A stretch of DNA of 60,697 bases from contig JAFGRB010000307.1 of assembly GCA_016935365.1 (NCBI GenBank), positions 1 through 60,697 of the forward strand, written 5' to 3'. The notes under the pieces are model-generated. The model saw only the letters and a program-made list of their open reading frames with translations, did no database searches and was not told the DNA's origin. Source of the DNA: Deltaproteobacteria bacterium (lineage in GTDB: Bacteria > Myxococcota > B64-G9). Below, in pieces: positions 60,398 through 60,697 of this stretch. Each line of letters starts with the position of its first letter. The first letter of the stretch is position 1. The position numbers and the translations under genes are program-made.

Positions 60398-60512
60398 CTC
60401 CACTGCGAAGCGGGGGATAAGGCCTGGGGCTTCAGCCCTGAGCCTTGTACACATCTTCTTCTCCGCTGCGAAGCAGCGGGGGGATAAAGCCTGGGGCTTC
60501 AGCCCCAGGTTC
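60398..60512. repeat. two direct imperfect repeats of ~50 bp
   Basis: Copy A (60398-60444) and copy B (60461-60512) both read CTCC-CTGCGAAG, a G-run, GGATAA, then GCCTGGGGCTTCAGCCC. Copy B contains the palindrome CCGCTGCGAAGCAGCGG also hinted at 48232. No gene overlaps the end of the window (60271-60697) apart from these repeats. Confidence 0.65.
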
Positions 60513-60532
60513 AAGAGGGCATGAATATTGTC

Positions 60533-60606
60533 GCGCCCTGAAGGGGCGCAGCCATCTCTGCGTCTCGGACAAAAAGCTCCGAGTTTGCCGCGCCCTTTCA
60601 GGGCGC
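60533..60606. repeat. pair of GCGCCCTGAAGGGGCGC-type hairpins in inverted orientation
   Basis: 60533-60549 and 60590-60606 are near reverse complements of each other and each is palindromic. A small hairpin TCGGACAAAAAGCTCCGA lies between them. Same style as the 19304-19503 element. No coding potential. Confidence 0.6.
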
Positions 60607-60697
60607 ATGATCTTTTTGGCGCCTCTCGATTTCCCGTAATGTAGCGGGTTCGCGCTGATTGCCTCGTCTGGATGCGCCTGTCGAGGCACTCCGCGCC

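Noticed and set aside
60445..60639. Small plus-strand open frame at the window end
   Set aside because: Lies entirely inside palindromic repeats.

Overview
The window is GC-rich bacterial chromosomal DNA, tightly packed with genes on both strands. The mix points to an uncultured Myxococcota/deltaproteobacterium-like organism. It has many secreted lipoproteins with Cys-rich, EGF-like, thrombospondin-3-like, MopE-type, LamG and IPT/TIG modules. It also has a bacterial alpha-2-macroglobulin, an ArsA-type ATPase beside TerB-like proteins, and a TonB2-type energy-transduction operon of the DUF3450 - large ExbB - ExbB - ExbD - TonB - TPR layout. This placement is an inference from gene content; no marker gene such as rRNA is present.

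Layout. 1-2273: 3' part of a large Cys-rich/beta-propeller surface protein. 2315-4731: MtfA-like peptidase, then a conserved Cys protein coupled to a YciB-like membrane protein. 4893-6992: a lipoprotein gene overlapping a small beta-barrel gene that carries a one-base frameshift. 7115-9519: bestrophin plus sodium:solute symporter pair. 9535-13478 (minus strand): TerB-like protein, chitobiase-domain lipoprotein, ExbD-domain lipoprotein, family-4-type uracil-DNA glycosylase. 13625-16273 and 16332-19139: ArsA ATPase, a second TerB-like protein, a secretin-N-domain protein, and a 935-residue lipoprotein. 19140-19617: a gene remnant containing a roughly 200-bp palindromic repeat. 19618-26433: alpha-2-macroglobulin (1968 aa) and a Sel1 lipoprotein.

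26434-32137 is a visibly AT-richer segment with defence-type content: an Xre-like/ImmA-IrrE metallopeptidase, a PIN-like protein, an McrB-type AAA+ GTPase with an unusual N-terminal domain resembling the head domain of ScoMcrA-type endonucleases, and an McrC nuclease. It is butted by an ATGA overlap onto a host-like alkD gene. This is the most interesting locus in the window.

32930-42048: a Lys-rich miniprotein, PI-PLC-type phospholipase, signal peptidase I, a Tat lipoprotein sulfatase with its anaerobic sulfatase maturase directly behind it, and a 1503-residue IPT/TIG-BNR-like lipoprotein. 42050-46409: a PHP-domain (CehA/McbA-like) lipoprotein and a 7TM-type sensor histidine kinase. 46547-48198: four small genes (two Cys-rich lipoproteins, a double zinc-ribbon protein and an unknown). 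48338-55948: a complete TonB2-type system with its outer-membrane receptor and a Fis-type regulator. 56097-60270: serine beta-lactamase-like hydrolase, coiled-coil protein, tRNA-dihydrouridine synthase, and MBL-fold hydrolase. The last ~430 bases hold only palindromic repeats.

Three kinds of palindromic repeat recur: a 31-bp perfect inverted repeat that supplies the last codons of two convergent genes, an AGCCCCAACGGGGCG/CCCAGGGCGAAGCCCTGGG family, and related repeats at the end. No CRISPR array, rRNA, tRNA, transposase or integrase was recognised.
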